DNA from: Diphasiastrum complanatum
Taxonomy: Eukaryota; Streptophyta; Lycopodiopsida; Lycopodiales; Lycopodiaceae
Assembly (NCBI GenBank): GCA_029204225.1
Contig: CM055108.1
Span: forward strand, 48,370,996 to 48,434,995
Reading direction: 5' to 3'
Length of the DNA: 64,000 nucleotides
Shown in pieces: positions 44,801 to 56,827 of the stretch (its first letter is position 1; each line of letters begins with the position of its first letter). The notes beneath the pieces were generated by a model, which was not told where the DNA came from, made no database searches, and saw only the letters and a program-made list of their open reading frames with translations. A program made the translations under genes and the position numbers.

Positions 44801-47800
44801 CAAAAGGTGGGCTATAAAATTTTAACTACTAGAGCTACTGCAATACCGCTGTATTGTCGTTTTTCTTTCTTGGGTTATACATTTCGTGCTAGTGGTGTCC
44901 GTGCAAAAGCCGAATCCCCTATAGCCGCGGATATCCGCTTTTAGTACAATGAAGCAAAGAGAATAATTAATCTCAATTCTAGTAGATGATAAGACATGAT
45001 CAGTGTGCAAGTAATGGAGGTCGTCAGGCAACTGAGGTATCATCATCAACAAGTAATGAAGAATCAAGAGCAGGAGGAGTAGGAGAAGGGACCATCAATA
45101 TCTGAAAGATCATTAGGAGGGCAATACTTGGTAGCAGCGGAGAACATCTATTAGCCAGCAGAAATGGAGACACACCTGTGCTGGTACTAATCGAACTATT
45201 ATAATTGTATTTTGCAAAACACAAATGCTGATCCTAATCGCAAACGGAACCATCAACCATATGTGCAACTCAGCGATATGTTGGAAACATGTGATAAGTT
45301 GAAAGAGAAAATAATTCGACAAAGTCGAAGTAGGTAAGCGCGGCAGAAGAAACCTTCTTTCCTGTGCATGACTACGCCTATCAATTTCGCACAAAACATC
45401 CATCCAGTTGGTAATTCCTAGAAATTTACTTGCTATAAGATTAGGGCAAGTCTTTAGCTTCAAGACGAGTTGAACGTTAACTGTCAATCAATCGACATGG
45501 CCGAAGTGGCCGAAGTATAGGTGCCCCAAGAAAGGATAGCAGCATGAGAAGACCAACACCAAGGAGTAGGAACATAAGCAGAACAACAGCCACGCTGCAA
45601 TATCATGGAAGACCACTAGCCACAAGTGCAATCCCAAAGTACACACCAGGTGCACAAATGAGGAATAGAAGAACAGGAAAAGTGCAACCACATACCAGGG
45701 GTAGGGAGACCGCAACCGGGGAACTAGCATCAGGAAGAGCAACAATTGAAGCCATTGGAATAACTGGAAGAAGAAATGCACTGGAACGAGGAATAGCAAG
45801 CTCAACTGATATACCAAAAGTAGAACAAGGAACATGATCCGCATCATCAGTAGCAAGTGTCAGAGCAATGTATCAAAGCACATGTGAGTAGCACTGAAGT
45901 ACATGGCAGCAACATCCCCAAAAAATAACCAAGGAAGGAGAAGAAACTCTCTCAAGGTACTCTGATGGTCCAGGAACACCAAAAAAAAGTGGCAACTCAG
46001 TAACAACATCGAAGACCAAGCAATATGGAGCAACCGAAAATGCCAGGGAACCTCAAGATCATTCCTGACAAACAGACGGAGGCAATAACCCAAGCTATCA
46101 GGAGATGCAAAGCCTGACAATGAGCAACAATCCAAGGAACAATAAAAGAGTCACAGGCATAATCATGGAAACGAAGATATCCGCACCATGGACGATCAAT
46201 AATATGGAAAAACCAGCACCAGTTAACAGGTCCAAATGAAAGCTAGGCTATATGTAATAACCAGGAATGCCACATATCCATAGGTGAAAATGAAGTAGTA
46301 GCATGAGCAACAGGTCCAAATGAAATCCAAGCTATACGCAATAACCAGGAATGGCAAATATCAAGAAGTAAAAATGAATCAATAGCATGAAAAGCCTCTA
46401 GTGCATATAAGGCCCAAAAGTGTATACCATCGGCATCGACTACAACAAGCCTATATGTAGAAACACAAGGAGACTTAAGGATACATGTCTACTCATCTAG
46501 AAAGATTTCAACATATGAATACCCTAGATAAGTGATACTGGGATGGAAAATGCGCAACAATAAGAACCATAGGCGCATGAATCATGTAAGGAATTGTAGA
46601 AATATCATGAGGCAGATCACAGACCTCAAGCAGGGGTCCATGGAGTAAAGCTAAATAGGACACAACCTAATCACCAATAGCGAGGGAACCATCAACCATT
46701 TAACCGTGAAGACCTTGGAGAAATCAGCATGAACATCGGCCATAATGGAATCAAGAGAAGGACATATAGAGACCAATGTAAAAGATACTGCACCAACCAT
46801 CGAACCAAGAGGGATATCTGAAGTATTAGCAGGAGCAATTTTAGAAACACCACCAAGGTATGCAACATCAATATCAATGAAACCAGGAATGACCACTGAA
46901 CACAATATCTGTGAATCAAGGCATATAGGCTCAAGGCACTCAGCAACACCCTATAGATCTGCAGCAACATCAACCTGTAAAGCTGGAGCAACACCAAGGT
47001 ACTCAGCATCAACTTGTAGAGCTGAATCTAACTCACTATGTGTATCCCTCTTGATTTAAGAGTCGATCACTATACAAGAAGACTCAACAGGTATCGATAT
47101 GCGTGACTCAATCTCAATAGAACTATGTAACTCGACAATAGGACTATGTCACACGACAATAGGGCTATATGTCTCGACAATAGGACTATGTGAATCACTA
47201 TCCTAGGACTATGTGAAGACTCAACCTCACATGCAGAAGGTAATGTAGAAAGAGTGGTAGCAAATAGAAGATCTTCTAAAAGTATGCCGCATATGAGAGT
47301 AGTATGACTGCGCCGATAGATGGAAAACCAAACTTTTGCATGGCCATCTAACCACAAAGAAGCCATCTTGATTATTATAACATCTGAACAAGAATAAGTG
47401 AAAAAAGAATCCTCAAAATTATTCACCCAGTTGGTGAATTCGATAATGCCACAAGATGTAGAGGAAAGAGAAATGTGTCATCATTTTGTCGTTAAAAAAA
47501 AAAAAACAGAAAACGAATAAAGAAAATGGAATCGAAACGTCAAAACGTAAAGTGTGAAGGAAAATGAACAGGAAATGTGACGAATGATCCAATTTTTTTT
47601 TTTATACCAACATTGGAATGTGGTAGATGCACAAACCATGAGGGAGAGGACACTAGTCTCAATGTAGGCTCTAATCAACATCAATGGGAAAATTCCATGA
47701 AACAAGGGAATGCCAAAAGAAGAAAACACCACGAAAGGGAGCACCAAGTAATGAAGTAAGCTGCCCAAATGTGACAGAAAATCTAGCAAGTGATAGGTAG

Positions 47801-48837
47801 TGAAGAGGCTACCAAAATGGCCACCAAATAGTGTGCCAAGTAAGAAGAAATGTTACGCAATGGTAGTAGAAAAGCCAACAAACAATAGGTGGTGAAGAGG
47901 CTGCCAAAAAGTGAATGAAGTAGGGTGCTGGACAGCCAATAACTGGATCTGCAAAAAATTGGAAAAATGGGCAATGTGGGGCAATAGGGCGTTGGGCAGC
48001 CACAAAGAAAATTCGCAAATGGTCTGAAGGTGGTGAAGTAGGGCACGACTTCAAAATGTAATATCTTGAGAATGAGACATTCGTTTGGCAAACCGTAAAT
48101 TGCAATGAACTTCTTGAAAAACAAAGTATGTAAAGATCCAAAAACAAATCTTTTAGAACAGAAAACTGGATATTCCAATTTGACCAAGGTTTGACTTTTT
48201 AAAACCTTCACTTTTAAAAGGTCAAAAATGGATCTTAAGAATCAAGGAACGATAGGAAAGAACAAGATCCAATCACATATACAAAAAGAACAACTAAAAA
48301 AATGAAAAGTAAAAAGAGTACCCCTTTGGAAAACTTTGCAAGATCTTTGGATGTAAAAATGTGTTTGACATGAAACCTGGATCAATAGTCTTGCCTCAGC
48401 CTAGCACTCATATAATTATTTTGAATTTCTATCACGAAAAAGGATGAAAAAGATGAGATTTTCCAAAACTGGAAATTAGGGTTTCCAAAAAACGGCCAGC
48501 AAAAAAAATCACATCATCATAGGTGCCGACTTGCTACGACACCAATGCAACTAACAAAACTCAAGTTCGATCACAAACAAAAAAGTTATGACAAAAAACG
48601 TTAAAAAAAATGGTTAGAAGAGACAAAACGGCCAGAAAATTGTCTAGAAAGAGAGAGAGCTGAAGATCCACCAAAATTGGAGGTCCAACTAGAGATGAAG
48701 AGAGAAAAGAGATAGCAGATCTTAGTCCTTCAATGAAGATCCTTAAACCCACAATGAAAATCACAAAAACAAACATAAGATCCAAAAACCTGCAAAGAAA
48801 CCATAAAACAAAAAAGCACTCCCAATCGCTCAGGAAA
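44801..48837 (-). repeat. LARD-like family copy 3 (minus strand), with gag relic
   Basis: Minus-strand order: primer site at 48851-48838, leader, then at about 47440-47260 a gag-like stretch (FTNWVNNFEDSFFTYS, IIIKMASLWLDGHAKVWF). 47010-45500 follows, matching copy 2 at 19700-20920. Sequence between about 45470 and 44752 probably is the 3' LTR, ending beside the inverted repeat at 44709-44800. Open frames match no other known protein. The gag-like part suggests the family derives from a gypsy-type element that lost pol. Confidence 0.55.
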
Positions 48838-48851
48838 GTGCTCTGATACCA
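48838..48851 (-). promoter_or_regulatory. Primer-binding site of LARD-like copy 3
   Basis: On the minus strand TGGTATCAGAGCAC directly follows an LTR end GTTCATAACA. It is the intact form of the decayed site in copy 2 (19513-19526), and the next bases (TTTCCTG) match too. Confidence 0.8.
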
Positions 48852-49007
48852 TGTTATGAACAGATCCATAGGTATTAGTATCAATGATGCATAAAAAACA
48901 ACAAAAGGCATTCACATAGCATTCTCCAACTAAGAAACTGTATGAATATCAATGGCCGCTGATAGCTCAGGCAGATTTCCAAAATAGTACAACTCCCTTA
49001 CAAGAAG
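48852..49007 (-). repeat. 5' LTR of LARD-like copy 3, split by element D2
   Basis: LTR end upstream (minus sense) of the primer site. The first 60 bp match the inverted repeat at 44763-44806. The LTR is interrupted at 49007 by D2 and probably continues right of 50788, where CTATAAATAG on the minus strand (about 50838-50847) could be its TATA box. Confidence 0.5.
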
Positions 49008-49899
49008 TGTTAGGATCTATTACACTGGTATCAGAGCCATCACCATCCTAGGGAGTTCAGGAGCAGCAATAGAGAAAGCTATCAGAAGATAGGAAATGTT
49101 TTTCAGTTTCTTAGAAAAGATTAGAGGAGGAGAATCGCTGTAGGTGCAGCCTTCAAACCCTTGAAATTCACTGAGAATTTACAGTTGTAGGAAGTAGAAT
49201 TCCTTCTGTAGGTAAATTGCTGGAAAGGCAGCAATCTATATCAGATTTTAGACATTTGATAGGAGATTTTAGAAAGGATTTAGAGTAGAAACCAGCGAGC
49301 AGGTCCATCGCTGTAGGATCAGACATCTACCTCTGAAATTTCAGAGAAATCCAAGGAAGTTTGAGGGGTTTTCATGCAAATTTTCCTAGCAGGGCCAGCG
49401 CTGGACAGGGAGGTGAGAAGGTGGAATTTCATCCCTGTTTTTCGAGATTTCTCAGAAGTTTGAACTTCAAACTTGATTGCCACAGACCAGCGACCTACCA
49501 ACTGAGGTCAACTCAGAGATTCAAGCGGATTTTTGAGTTGTAAATTGAACAAATTGGGCCAGATAGGTTGCTGTCCAGACAGCGAGGGCAGGGACTTCAA
49601 AAATTCCGGATTTTTTCTTGCATATTTCCGGTTTTTACTCAGTTTGTTGGAGCCCCACACCTGAAATCAGATCAGTCAGCTACTCAACTCAAGAACCGGG
49701 AAATTTGACACCGTTTTGAAGCTTCAAACTGGGATTTTCCGGGACAGCAGATCTGAAATCTTGGGTAAAAGAGCTGAGAGGGTTCCTCTTCATCTTTTCT
49801 TTGGAAGTAAAGTCCTCAGAAACAGCTAAGTCATCTTTCCTTTCCCTTGTACAGTTGTAAATTAGTCTTTTAGACTTTTTTTCCTTCAGAAGTTAATGC

Positions 49900-50413
49900 T
49901 AAGCGTAGCATTAGGCAGTCCCAGGATCGAGTCAGGCATTATGCAGATCCACACAGACGGGATGTGCAGTTCTCCACTGGTGAGAGAGTCTACTTGGGAG
50001 TCCCAGTCGACTCTAAAACCCTCAAATCAGGAGTGTGTGCTAAGTTGTCTCCAAGGTATTGTGGTCCCTTTACCATCAGTAGGAGACTAGGCGAGGTCAC
50101 CTATGAACTAGAACTCCCACACATCAGTAAGGTTTTTCCAATCTTTCATGTAAGTCAGCTACGAAAAGCCTTAACCAGATCAGACGATCTGGTAGGGGAC
50201 AATGTTCTAGTTCTCCCATTGGATCCTCAACAACCTCCACATGAACCAGAGGAAATTCTTGATAGTAGAGAGACGCAGACTCGTCATACTCTATACCGAG
50301 AATATCTGGTTAAGTGGAATGATCAGCCTGTTGAGAATGCCACTTGGGAAAGAGGCAACGTCCTTCGCAAGATCTTTCCAGACTTTGTCTTAGAGGACCA
50401 AGACGGTTCTTAA
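49900..50413 (+). pseudogene. D2: integrase C-terminus and chromodomain
   Basis: The open frame 49964-50413 encodes FSTGERVYLGVPVDSKTLKS, LSPRYCGPFTISRRLGEV, HISKVFPIFHVSQLRKAL (GPY/F-type C-terminus) and a chromodomain-like LYREYLVKWNDQPVENATWE near the end. The stop at 50411 lies at the purine tract. The fragment is intact in frame but is only the last tenth of a polyprotein. Confidence 0.9.
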
Positions 50414-50424
50414 GGGGGAGGGAG

Positions 50425-50782
50425 TGTTACGAGCTCGTAACCAGTGCCGAACCCTAGAGAACACAGATAGGTCAGATACCACAGTCAGGGTCGTGTCCAG
50501 CGTACATGACCAACAGGGCAAGACAGTGTGAGTAGTGTGCCCCAGCACGGTCCATAGCCATGGCGGGCCTAACACAGCCTAGGGACCCTGTCAGCAGGAT
50601 AGGGCCCTCAGTTGGGTCCCGATGTGCAGTCGGCCACGTCAGTGCCACGTGGCCGACACTTGGCAGTTGCATGCTACCAGTCCTCACACTGGGCTAGGAG
50701 GGGCTTACTCTATATCAGGGAGTAGGCAAGGTTGGGTGGATCAGTTAGTGTTTGCCCTACTGTGGTGTTAAGATCTATTACA
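50425..50782 (+). repeat. 3' LTR of D2
   Basis: TGTTACGAGC...GATCTATTACA, 358 bp, with TG/CA ends, a purine tract on the left and target duplication on the right. Its last 60 bp recur at 40754-40815 and its last 17 bp at 49008-49024. Confidence 0.9.
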
Positions 50783-50787
50783 AGAAG

Positions 50788-51816
50788 CCCAGACTCAAAT
50801 GATCAAAATTAGCAAATGACCAGCCGTAGTGGCTATTTATAGTGCACAAACCCTACCTCCCTTCATATTGATTTGGAGGGAAAGTGAAATTCAAAAATTA
50901 GGGCCAAAAATAGAAAACCATGTAAAATAATATTTCTAGGCCCGTCAAGTGTAATATAAACTGCATGTCCAGTAACATTGTCGGAAGTAGAGAAGTATGG
51001 ACTATAATGCGTGTTCATATCAACTTCATAATAATGCCCATGAAACGCTTCAAAGGTTTTCATTGGGTGAGCCAAACAGCCTATGCTTCATTTTACAAGC
51101 CAGCTGATGGTCATTAGCTACAATCATCGTCTTTATGAATGAATCAAGAGGATTCCCTCCCCCTTCCGTAGTACCTTGGGTTGCGGGCATAGCAATCTTG
51201 TTCTCTTGACTTTCATCTCTTTCTTTTCTACTCTCTTGCCTTTGAAACTAACAAAAGAATTTGGTCCATGTGGTGGGGGGAAGAGTTAGGAGGTGATTCT
51301 TATAGGTGTTTTAGGTGCTCTCTTCCTGTGTAACATATGAAATTAACCTCGCATAGAAGTGACCTAGGATGGAGACATGTGTTACTTTTGTTCACGAAGT
51401 ACAACACTGATCCTTGATGAGCTGGATTGTGGTGCTTGGTTGGTTTTTGTTCTATAGGGGTGAAAATAGATCCTGGATTGCGTAGGACTAGAAAGCATGA
51501 CTTCTGTTTGGTCAGGTGTGTATTTGTGTGCTGGAGAAGTTTTCTTATGTACTTATGTATGTGATGAGCCGTTACTATTTTTTGTTTGCTTAAGTAGATC
51601 TGAGCAGGGGCTTGGATTATATCTATGGATTACAGCTTATGTTAGGAGAGAAGTCTCACAGAGAGAGAAAAGTAAGAAATGGCTGGACTAGGCAGCTTAC
51701 ATAATCTTTTGAAGAACTGTGACTACTCAAATCTTCCAATATTAGCCTGTTTGAATGGTTTCAAATAGTGCTGTTGCTTGGGCCTACTCGTTTCAACCTC
51801 ACCATTTTCTCTGCAG
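50788..51816 (+). other. Rest of intron 2
   Basis: The left part is probably the continuation of the copy 3 LTR on the minus strand; the remainder shows no gene. The acceptor TTTTCTCTGCAG, with a good pyrimidine tract, ends at 51816. Confidence 0.5.
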
Positions 51817-52044
51817 GGGTGGTGACCTATGTGAAAGAAGATATCTCTCCACTTGATGCCAGAGCAGATTGGTTTGGAGATGAGGATACTGCTGAAGAAT
51901 TGCGGAAAGAAGGGCGATTAATGTATACAGACCATGGAAATTTTGTATTGCTGAATGTGTATGTGCCAAATGCTGGTGACAGGCAAGAAGGTCGTCCTCG
52001 ACTGAGTTTTAAACTCAATTTTCTGGAGGCTTTGGAACATCTGT
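51817..52044 (+). CDS. AP endonuclease (APE2-like), exon 3
   Basis: 228 nt. It completes the Gly codon of GYSG|V and reads VVTYVKEDISPLDARADWFG, then EEL..EGRLMYTDHGNFVLL and NVYVPNAGDRQEGRPRL, the family segment with the active-site Tyr (YVPNAG). It ends FLEALEHL followed by one base of a Cys codon. The donor T|GTAACA at 52045 leaves phase 1, which exon 4 continues in frame. The region between GYSGV and EGR is shorter than in APE2 of flowering plants as I remember it. Confidence 0.9.
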
Positions 52045-52271
52045 GTAACAACTCTGCATATTATCTTTGTCTCACGAATTTGAAGTTTTTTGAGATTTTT
52101 GCCTACTTACAAGTCCCTTCATGACCTCATGATGAAAGTTCCTTTCATAGTGAGCAAGAATTGCAAAAACTCCAGGAAGTAAAATATCTCAGTCATGATT
52201 AGGGCACTTTTATTTTCTGCTATTTGAGAACAAATTGGAGTGCTTAAATTCTATCTGCTATATCTTTGCAG
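52045..52271 (+). other. Intron 3 (227 bp)
   Basis: GTAACA...TTTGCAG. The only short intron seen in this gene. No insertion. Confidence 0.8.
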
Positions 52272-52385
52272 GTGATAAGATTGTCAACTCAGGAAAGCAC
52301 ATAGTTGTTGTGGGAGACTTTAACATAGCTCACAAACAAAAGGATGTTCACAAACGATGGAACCTCGAAGACATGTATTCTCCAA
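52272..52385 (+). CDS. AP endonuclease (APE2-like), exon 4
   Basis: 114 nt after TATCTTTGCAG. Reads DKIVNSGKHIVVVGDFNIAH, which holds the catalytic Asp and Asn (GDFN) of the nuclease, then KQKDVHKRWNLEDMYSP. The donor CCAA|GTATGT is at 52386, phase 1. The next exon is almost 11 kb downstream. Confidence 0.9.
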
Positions 52386-54970
52386 GTATGTTATAAAATT
52401 ATAACTACCTTTTAGAAGCAGCTTGAGCTCTCTGGGCATGAAAGGCAACCTATGTCAATAAACTAAGTTACTCCAAAGAATGTGGATACAGTATCGCTTT
52501 TTAAGATTCCAGGCAGAAAAACAGTTCATTGATTAGGAACTATATGCTATTGACGAAATTATTACAAAGACTGGCAATAATCACATTAGTGGTAGGACAT
52601 AACTAGGTAGCAGGCATCCTTGATGTCTTGCGTTGTCGTTATTAATTTATTGCATGATGTCTATAGGTCTGTAGTTGATTCATCAAAATGTTCTATTGAA
52701 GAACTTTAAGGCCTAGCAGATGTACGAGAAATGCCAACCTTTCTGCACAAAAAGGCATAGTTGTTATCTTCACATAGCTGGCTACGATGGGAGTTATAAT
52801 TCAGATCATGGTAATAGAATGCTAGTTCAGAATGCAGTATCACGTCATATATGACAAATATGGGCAGCGAACTGAAGAAACACATATACACCTTCAATGA
52901 ACATGATTATATGCACATCATAGAACTAAGTTGAAGTAGATCGCAGACCCTCCTGCATAAGAGTTGCTAGATGGGGGGGAACCTTCCAAGTTACTTCTAG
53001 ATAAGGTTAGGCATACATCAGCGTTCCACATTTCCTCAGAGCGCTTGCGCCTACCACTTGGCCTTTGGCCCACTCATTCACAGCTATCCTCTAACCCCAA
53101 AAAAATCAAGGACTATGGCTCCAACTTAATAAATGACCATGTGAGCAATCCAGCACATCTAATATAGTAGACGAGATTGTGCATTAATGACAACATTATC
53201 TTTCTGCTTTTGTTACTGAATTTTGATTTTACATCAATATACCCATCTATCTTGGCTACCTTTCAATTTGGGCAGAGCACATAAATACTTCAATGCATTA
53301 TGGATTGGGTACAAATAAAATTTAGCATCGTGCAAATAAAGCTGCCATATGTGGATCGCATTTACTGTAGCATACAACTCTTATTTGTGAGTAATATTTT
53401 TCTTCTGAGTTGTGTAAGCTTTTTATGTTCAAAGGTAACAGGCTTACCTTCTTGACTCAACATGACTCTACGACAATGCAACTTACATTCGTTTTTAGGG
53501 TAAATGGTTCCTTGGGAATCGGGATCTACAATTTTTAGGATCGGAGCAATGACCATAATTTCTTTCAGACCCCAAAATTTTACGCTACTGTATTGCAATG
53601 CTATTATTTCATGAGTGATCCATCAACAAGAGAGCAACTAATTTGAAGCGATTCTTAATGAATTTGTGATGAAACAGACAGACCCTACAAGATTATTCAT
53701 TCTCTCTACCTAATATAACATTGTGTGCTTCATTCTCGAGTCTCCTTGGCCCAATTAAGCTTGCCCCTAGTTGACCCACACTTAGCAAGTCAACAAACTA
53801 TGACTCAGCTTTAAACAATGACCCAAAACCAGTTATTTTGGCCCGTTAACCCCATTCACCATGGTCTATAAACTGGGCCAGACTACCCGACTTGCAGAAC
53901 TGCCTGAGCAACATTTGATCGATGGGCTGTTCTAAGACTTAGAGCATTTCTGAAAATAATCTTGACTGTTCAAAAAAGGCATAGTCACCATATTTCAGGT
54001 GTGAAGTTTGAGCTGTCTACTTGAACTGCAGCTCTAGGCTGAAGCCTTGACTAGAGATGATTGTGACTCTGTTTAATTGGTTAATGCTTGTCGAAGATGG
54101 TGCAAATTATATCAAATGACTAAGTCTTAAAATGTGCTTTGATGTAAAGGGCGTTTGCATAAGCTGCCTAATTTTCTTGAAGACTTACTGTTGATTAAAT
54201 ATCCCGACTCTTTGAGTTACCTATACTACTTCACAAACTATTGTTAAAAGCCACAAATTGATGTTAAAGGACTGACGTGAAAACCAGTTACCAAAATGCT
54301 TAAGTGCCTGTTTCAGAGAGACTTTAGAAGCAGATCTTGTCATAAAAATAATTTCAAATATGAGCCTTTGCTCATGAATTAGGTCTTCTAGTGTGAACAT
54401 TTATCCACCTTGCTATAATCTGTTCAATGTTGTATGTTTGGATATCTCCTTTGAAACTCAGATCTACTGTCTGATTAATATAGCCTTTCAACATAAGAAT
54501 AACACTCTCTACCAATTCATCAATGTCATAAATCCTTGCCTTTCATTCAGTTTGTAAATGTGATCACTTCAACCTCTTTCGTGGATGCTTCCCTTTCATT
54601 TTTCGTATATAAATCATAGCATCAGCTTCTAAAGGCCTGTTGATTATCTTACCCCTTACAATGGTTATGGTTTTTACATCATTAAAATCGGTGCTCCTTT
54701 TAACCTGTAATACCCAAGGACAGGCTGCACGGTTTACATTATTTCATTGAATTAAGAGCTGCTTTTCCCCGGATTCCGTGCCTTCCTTGGAGCAGCGTTG
54801 TTGCAATCAAGATGATGCCTTCAAGTAGTATGTGTATGCACCTGTGTCATGGCCCAAACGGGGCTTGGACATGGGGACCGTGCCTAATCTGGATAGTACT
54901 TGAGTAAGACCATGGGGTCACACCTGCATGCGGTATTAGCATGCGTGTTGCATCGTAGTATGGGATAGGA
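52386..54970 (+). other. Intron 4, first part
   Basis: No gene on the plus strand. A minus-strand gypsy RNase H relic lies at 53362-53598 (separate entry). The rest shows nothing recognisable. Confidence 0.5.
53362..53598 (-). pseudogene. Gypsy RNase H relic
   Basis: On the minus strand: IMVIAPILKIVDPDSQ, then VMLSQEGKPVTFEHKKLT. These match the start of gypsy RNase H (APVLKVVDPNQP..., VLTQSGRPVAFESKKLE of element D). The catalytic DASNFA part is lost. Isolated fragment of about 240 bp with no LTR. Confidence 0.7.
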
Positions 54971-55083
54971 TGAGTTAGATTTAAAGTAGAATCACTGTGT
55001 TACTGTACTGTGGGTCCTATCAGTTGATAAGGATCAGTTGGCCTTGCCACGAGGCAAGTCGACGGGACACGCGTCCCGCCAAC
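54971..55083 (+). repeat. 5' LTR (part) of copia element E
   Basis: 113 bp identical to 59661-59773 except for four positions, no gaps. Begins TGAGTTAG and breaks off at CCCGCCAAC. No primer-binding site follows, so the LTR end and primer site seem deleted, unless the LTR really is this short. Confidence 0.75.
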
Positions 55084-55474
55084 AGGTGTAGATAAACCCT
55101 GGCCACCATAGCTTCAAGCAAGGAAGAGGAAAGCTTGGAGGAGAAAAGCCCGTAGACAGGTCGCGGGCAGTCATGCGCCCTCACCCGAGCGGACTGTACC
55201 TGCGAGTACGATACAGCAAAACAGAGTGATTGCAGCGGAGAAAGTGTTCGGAGTTCACCAAAAGTGATTTCACCATTCCATTGGGCACGTAGTTGGGAGT
55301 TGACGACTGAGTGCATTTCGGAAGGCGACGCCGATTTGGCTTTCAAATTGGTTGAAAAGCGGTGAGTGGCCTGGTAAGGGAAAAAGTGCAGGTCATTATT
55401 TTCAACTTCTGACATCACAGTTGGCCTCGACATACTGCTTTTAGCCTACGACAGAAGTTTCAAGCAGTTTTGCG
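55084..55474 (+). other. Leader of copia E
   Basis: About 390 bp before the gag ATG. No TGGTATCAGAGC-type primer site found. No gene. Confidence 0.5.
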
Positions 55475-56827
55475 ATGGCAAACATGGGAGAGTCCATTTT
55501 GAGTGAAAGTAGCAAATTGGACGGGATTTCCAACTATGCAGTGTGGAAATTCAAAATGAAAAACATACTGATGGAGAAAGACGTGTGGGAAGTCGTCACA
55601 GGTGATGAGAGAAGGCCGCCAAATGAAGCGGATATCAAAGTGTTCGACAAAAAGATGAGGAAAGCTTTGACCTTCATTAACCTGTCAGTGAAGGATCACA
55701 TCATTACCCACATTTGTGATGCTGTTACACCCAGACAGGCATGGGATGTGCTAAAGGAGCAGTTTGAGACGTCAAATTCGTCTAGAATCATGTTTCTGAA
55801 GTCAAAGCTGAATAGTGCCCGCATGGAGCAAGGAGAGCACATTCAAACGTACATGACCAGAATCAAGACGATGAGGGATGAACTGCATTCTATTGGTGAG
55901 CGCATACGTGATGTGGAGCTGGTGCACAATGCATTGTGCGGCATTGCAGAACCCTATCAGATGTTTGTGAGTGGAATAACATCAAGAGAAAGATTGCCAA
56001 CCTTTGACGAGCTCACAAGAATCTTGATGCAGGAAGAGCAACGGCGAGAAATGGTGAAAGCTAGACGTCAAAATACTGACGATCAGGCACTTGCGACATG
56101 CCAAAAACAAGGCAAGGGCAAGGGCAAGAAGAAGTCTAAGCAGCAATTCGCCAAGTCTCAGGAGGATGAGGGATCTTCCAGTAAGACCAAGAAGAAAGGC
56201 AAGTGCTTCCATTGTGGTAAGAAGGGCCATTGGAAGAGTGAATGTCGCAAATTCCTGGCGGAACAAGGCAAGGGGAAACCAAAACAAGCAGGTAACCTTG
56301 TCGATGAGGGTGAGATTGAAGACTCTAGCATCTTCATATCTGCATTGTCATCTAATCAAGATGATCAAGCGTGGTATATTGACTCGGGAGCCACAAGACA
56401 CATGACAGGTAACAAGAATTGGTTCAGTAGCTTGAAAGTGTTGGATAATGGAACGTCCGTTTCACAAGCAAATGGTGAGGTGTGCAAGTTCAAGGGGATA
56501 GGCACCGTTTCAATCCAACTATCTGATGGCAAAAGCAGGATGATCAGTGAGGTACTTTACATACCAGGTTTGAAGAAAAATCTACTTTCTGTTGGAGTCA
56601 TTACTGATCAAAAGTTGAAAGTAGAATTTGCCCATGATCGTTGCTTTGTGAAGGATGTGAACCAAAAGTTCAAAGTTATTGCGGATGGAGTAAGGGAGCC
56701 CAATACTAAGTTGTACAGGTTGAATGCTACAATCAAGGGGCAACATGGACTCGTATTGTCCATTCCACGCAAACTGAGTTGTGGCATAAGAGGCTTGGTC
56801 ACTTACACTTGGGAAGCCTCAGTTTGA
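55475..56827 (+). CDS. Copia element E: gag and protease, 450 codons open
   Basis: Open from ATG 55475. The gag core (LDGISNYAVWKFKMKNILME, AWDVLKEQFETSNSSRIMFL, LKSKLNSARMEQGE) is followed by a Lys-rich part and the zinc knuckle CFHCGKKGHWKSEC (about residues 246-259). The aspartic protease has the intact loop WYIDSGATRHMTGN (about residues 309-322) and SEVLYIPGLKKNLLSVGVI. It would form the capsid and process the polyprotein in the cytoplasm. The frame shifts at about 56770, where WHKRLGHLHLGSL of integrase continues in another frame. This is the best-preserved gag of the window. Confidence 0.9.
   Translation: MANMGESILSESSKLDGISNYAVWKFKMKNILMEKDVWEVVTGDERRPPNEADIKVFDKKMRKALTFINLSVKDHIITHICDAVTPRQAWDVLKEQFETSNSSRIMFLKSKLNSARMEQGEHIQTYMTRIKTMRDELHSIGERIRDVELVHNALCGIAEPYQMFVSGITSRERLPTFDELTRILMQEEQRREMVKARRQNTDDQALATCQKQGKGKGKKKSKQQFAKSQEDEGSSSKTKKKGKCFHCGKKGHWKSECRKFLAEQGKGKPKQAGNLVDEGEIEDSSIFISALSSNQDDQAWYIDSGATRHMTGNKNWFSSLKVLDNGTSVSQANGEVCKFKGIGTVSIQLSDGKSRMISEVLYIPGLKKNLLSVGVITDQKLKVEFAHDRCFVKDVNQKFKVIADGVREPNTKLYRLNATIKGQHGLVLSIPRKLSCGIRGLVTYTWEASV

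Larger units (their letters stand above)
49008..50782 (+). mobile_element. Ty3/gypsy element D2, internally deleted, with target-site duplication
   Basis: Flanked by AGAAG (49003-49007 and 50783-50787). The 5' LTR is only 17 bp (TGTTAGGATCTATTACA, 49008-49024). A primer site TGGTATCAGAGCC follows at 49026-49038, then an 850-bp leader. Gag to most of integrase is missing. The pol end is at 49900-50413, and the 3' LTR spans 50425-50782 after the purine tract AAGGGGGAGGGA. It inserted into the LTR of LARD-like copy 3. It cannot encode its own enzymes. Confidence 0.85.

Noticed and set aside
52045-52124. Extension of exon 3 through the open frame to 52124
   Set aside because: The extra residues do not fit the nuclease family, whereas splicing at 52045 joins exon 4 in frame at DKIVNSGKHIVVVGDFN.
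55020-55433. Minus-strand 137-codon frame in the copia E leader
   Set aside because: Antisense to the element, spans LTR and leader, and has no family match.
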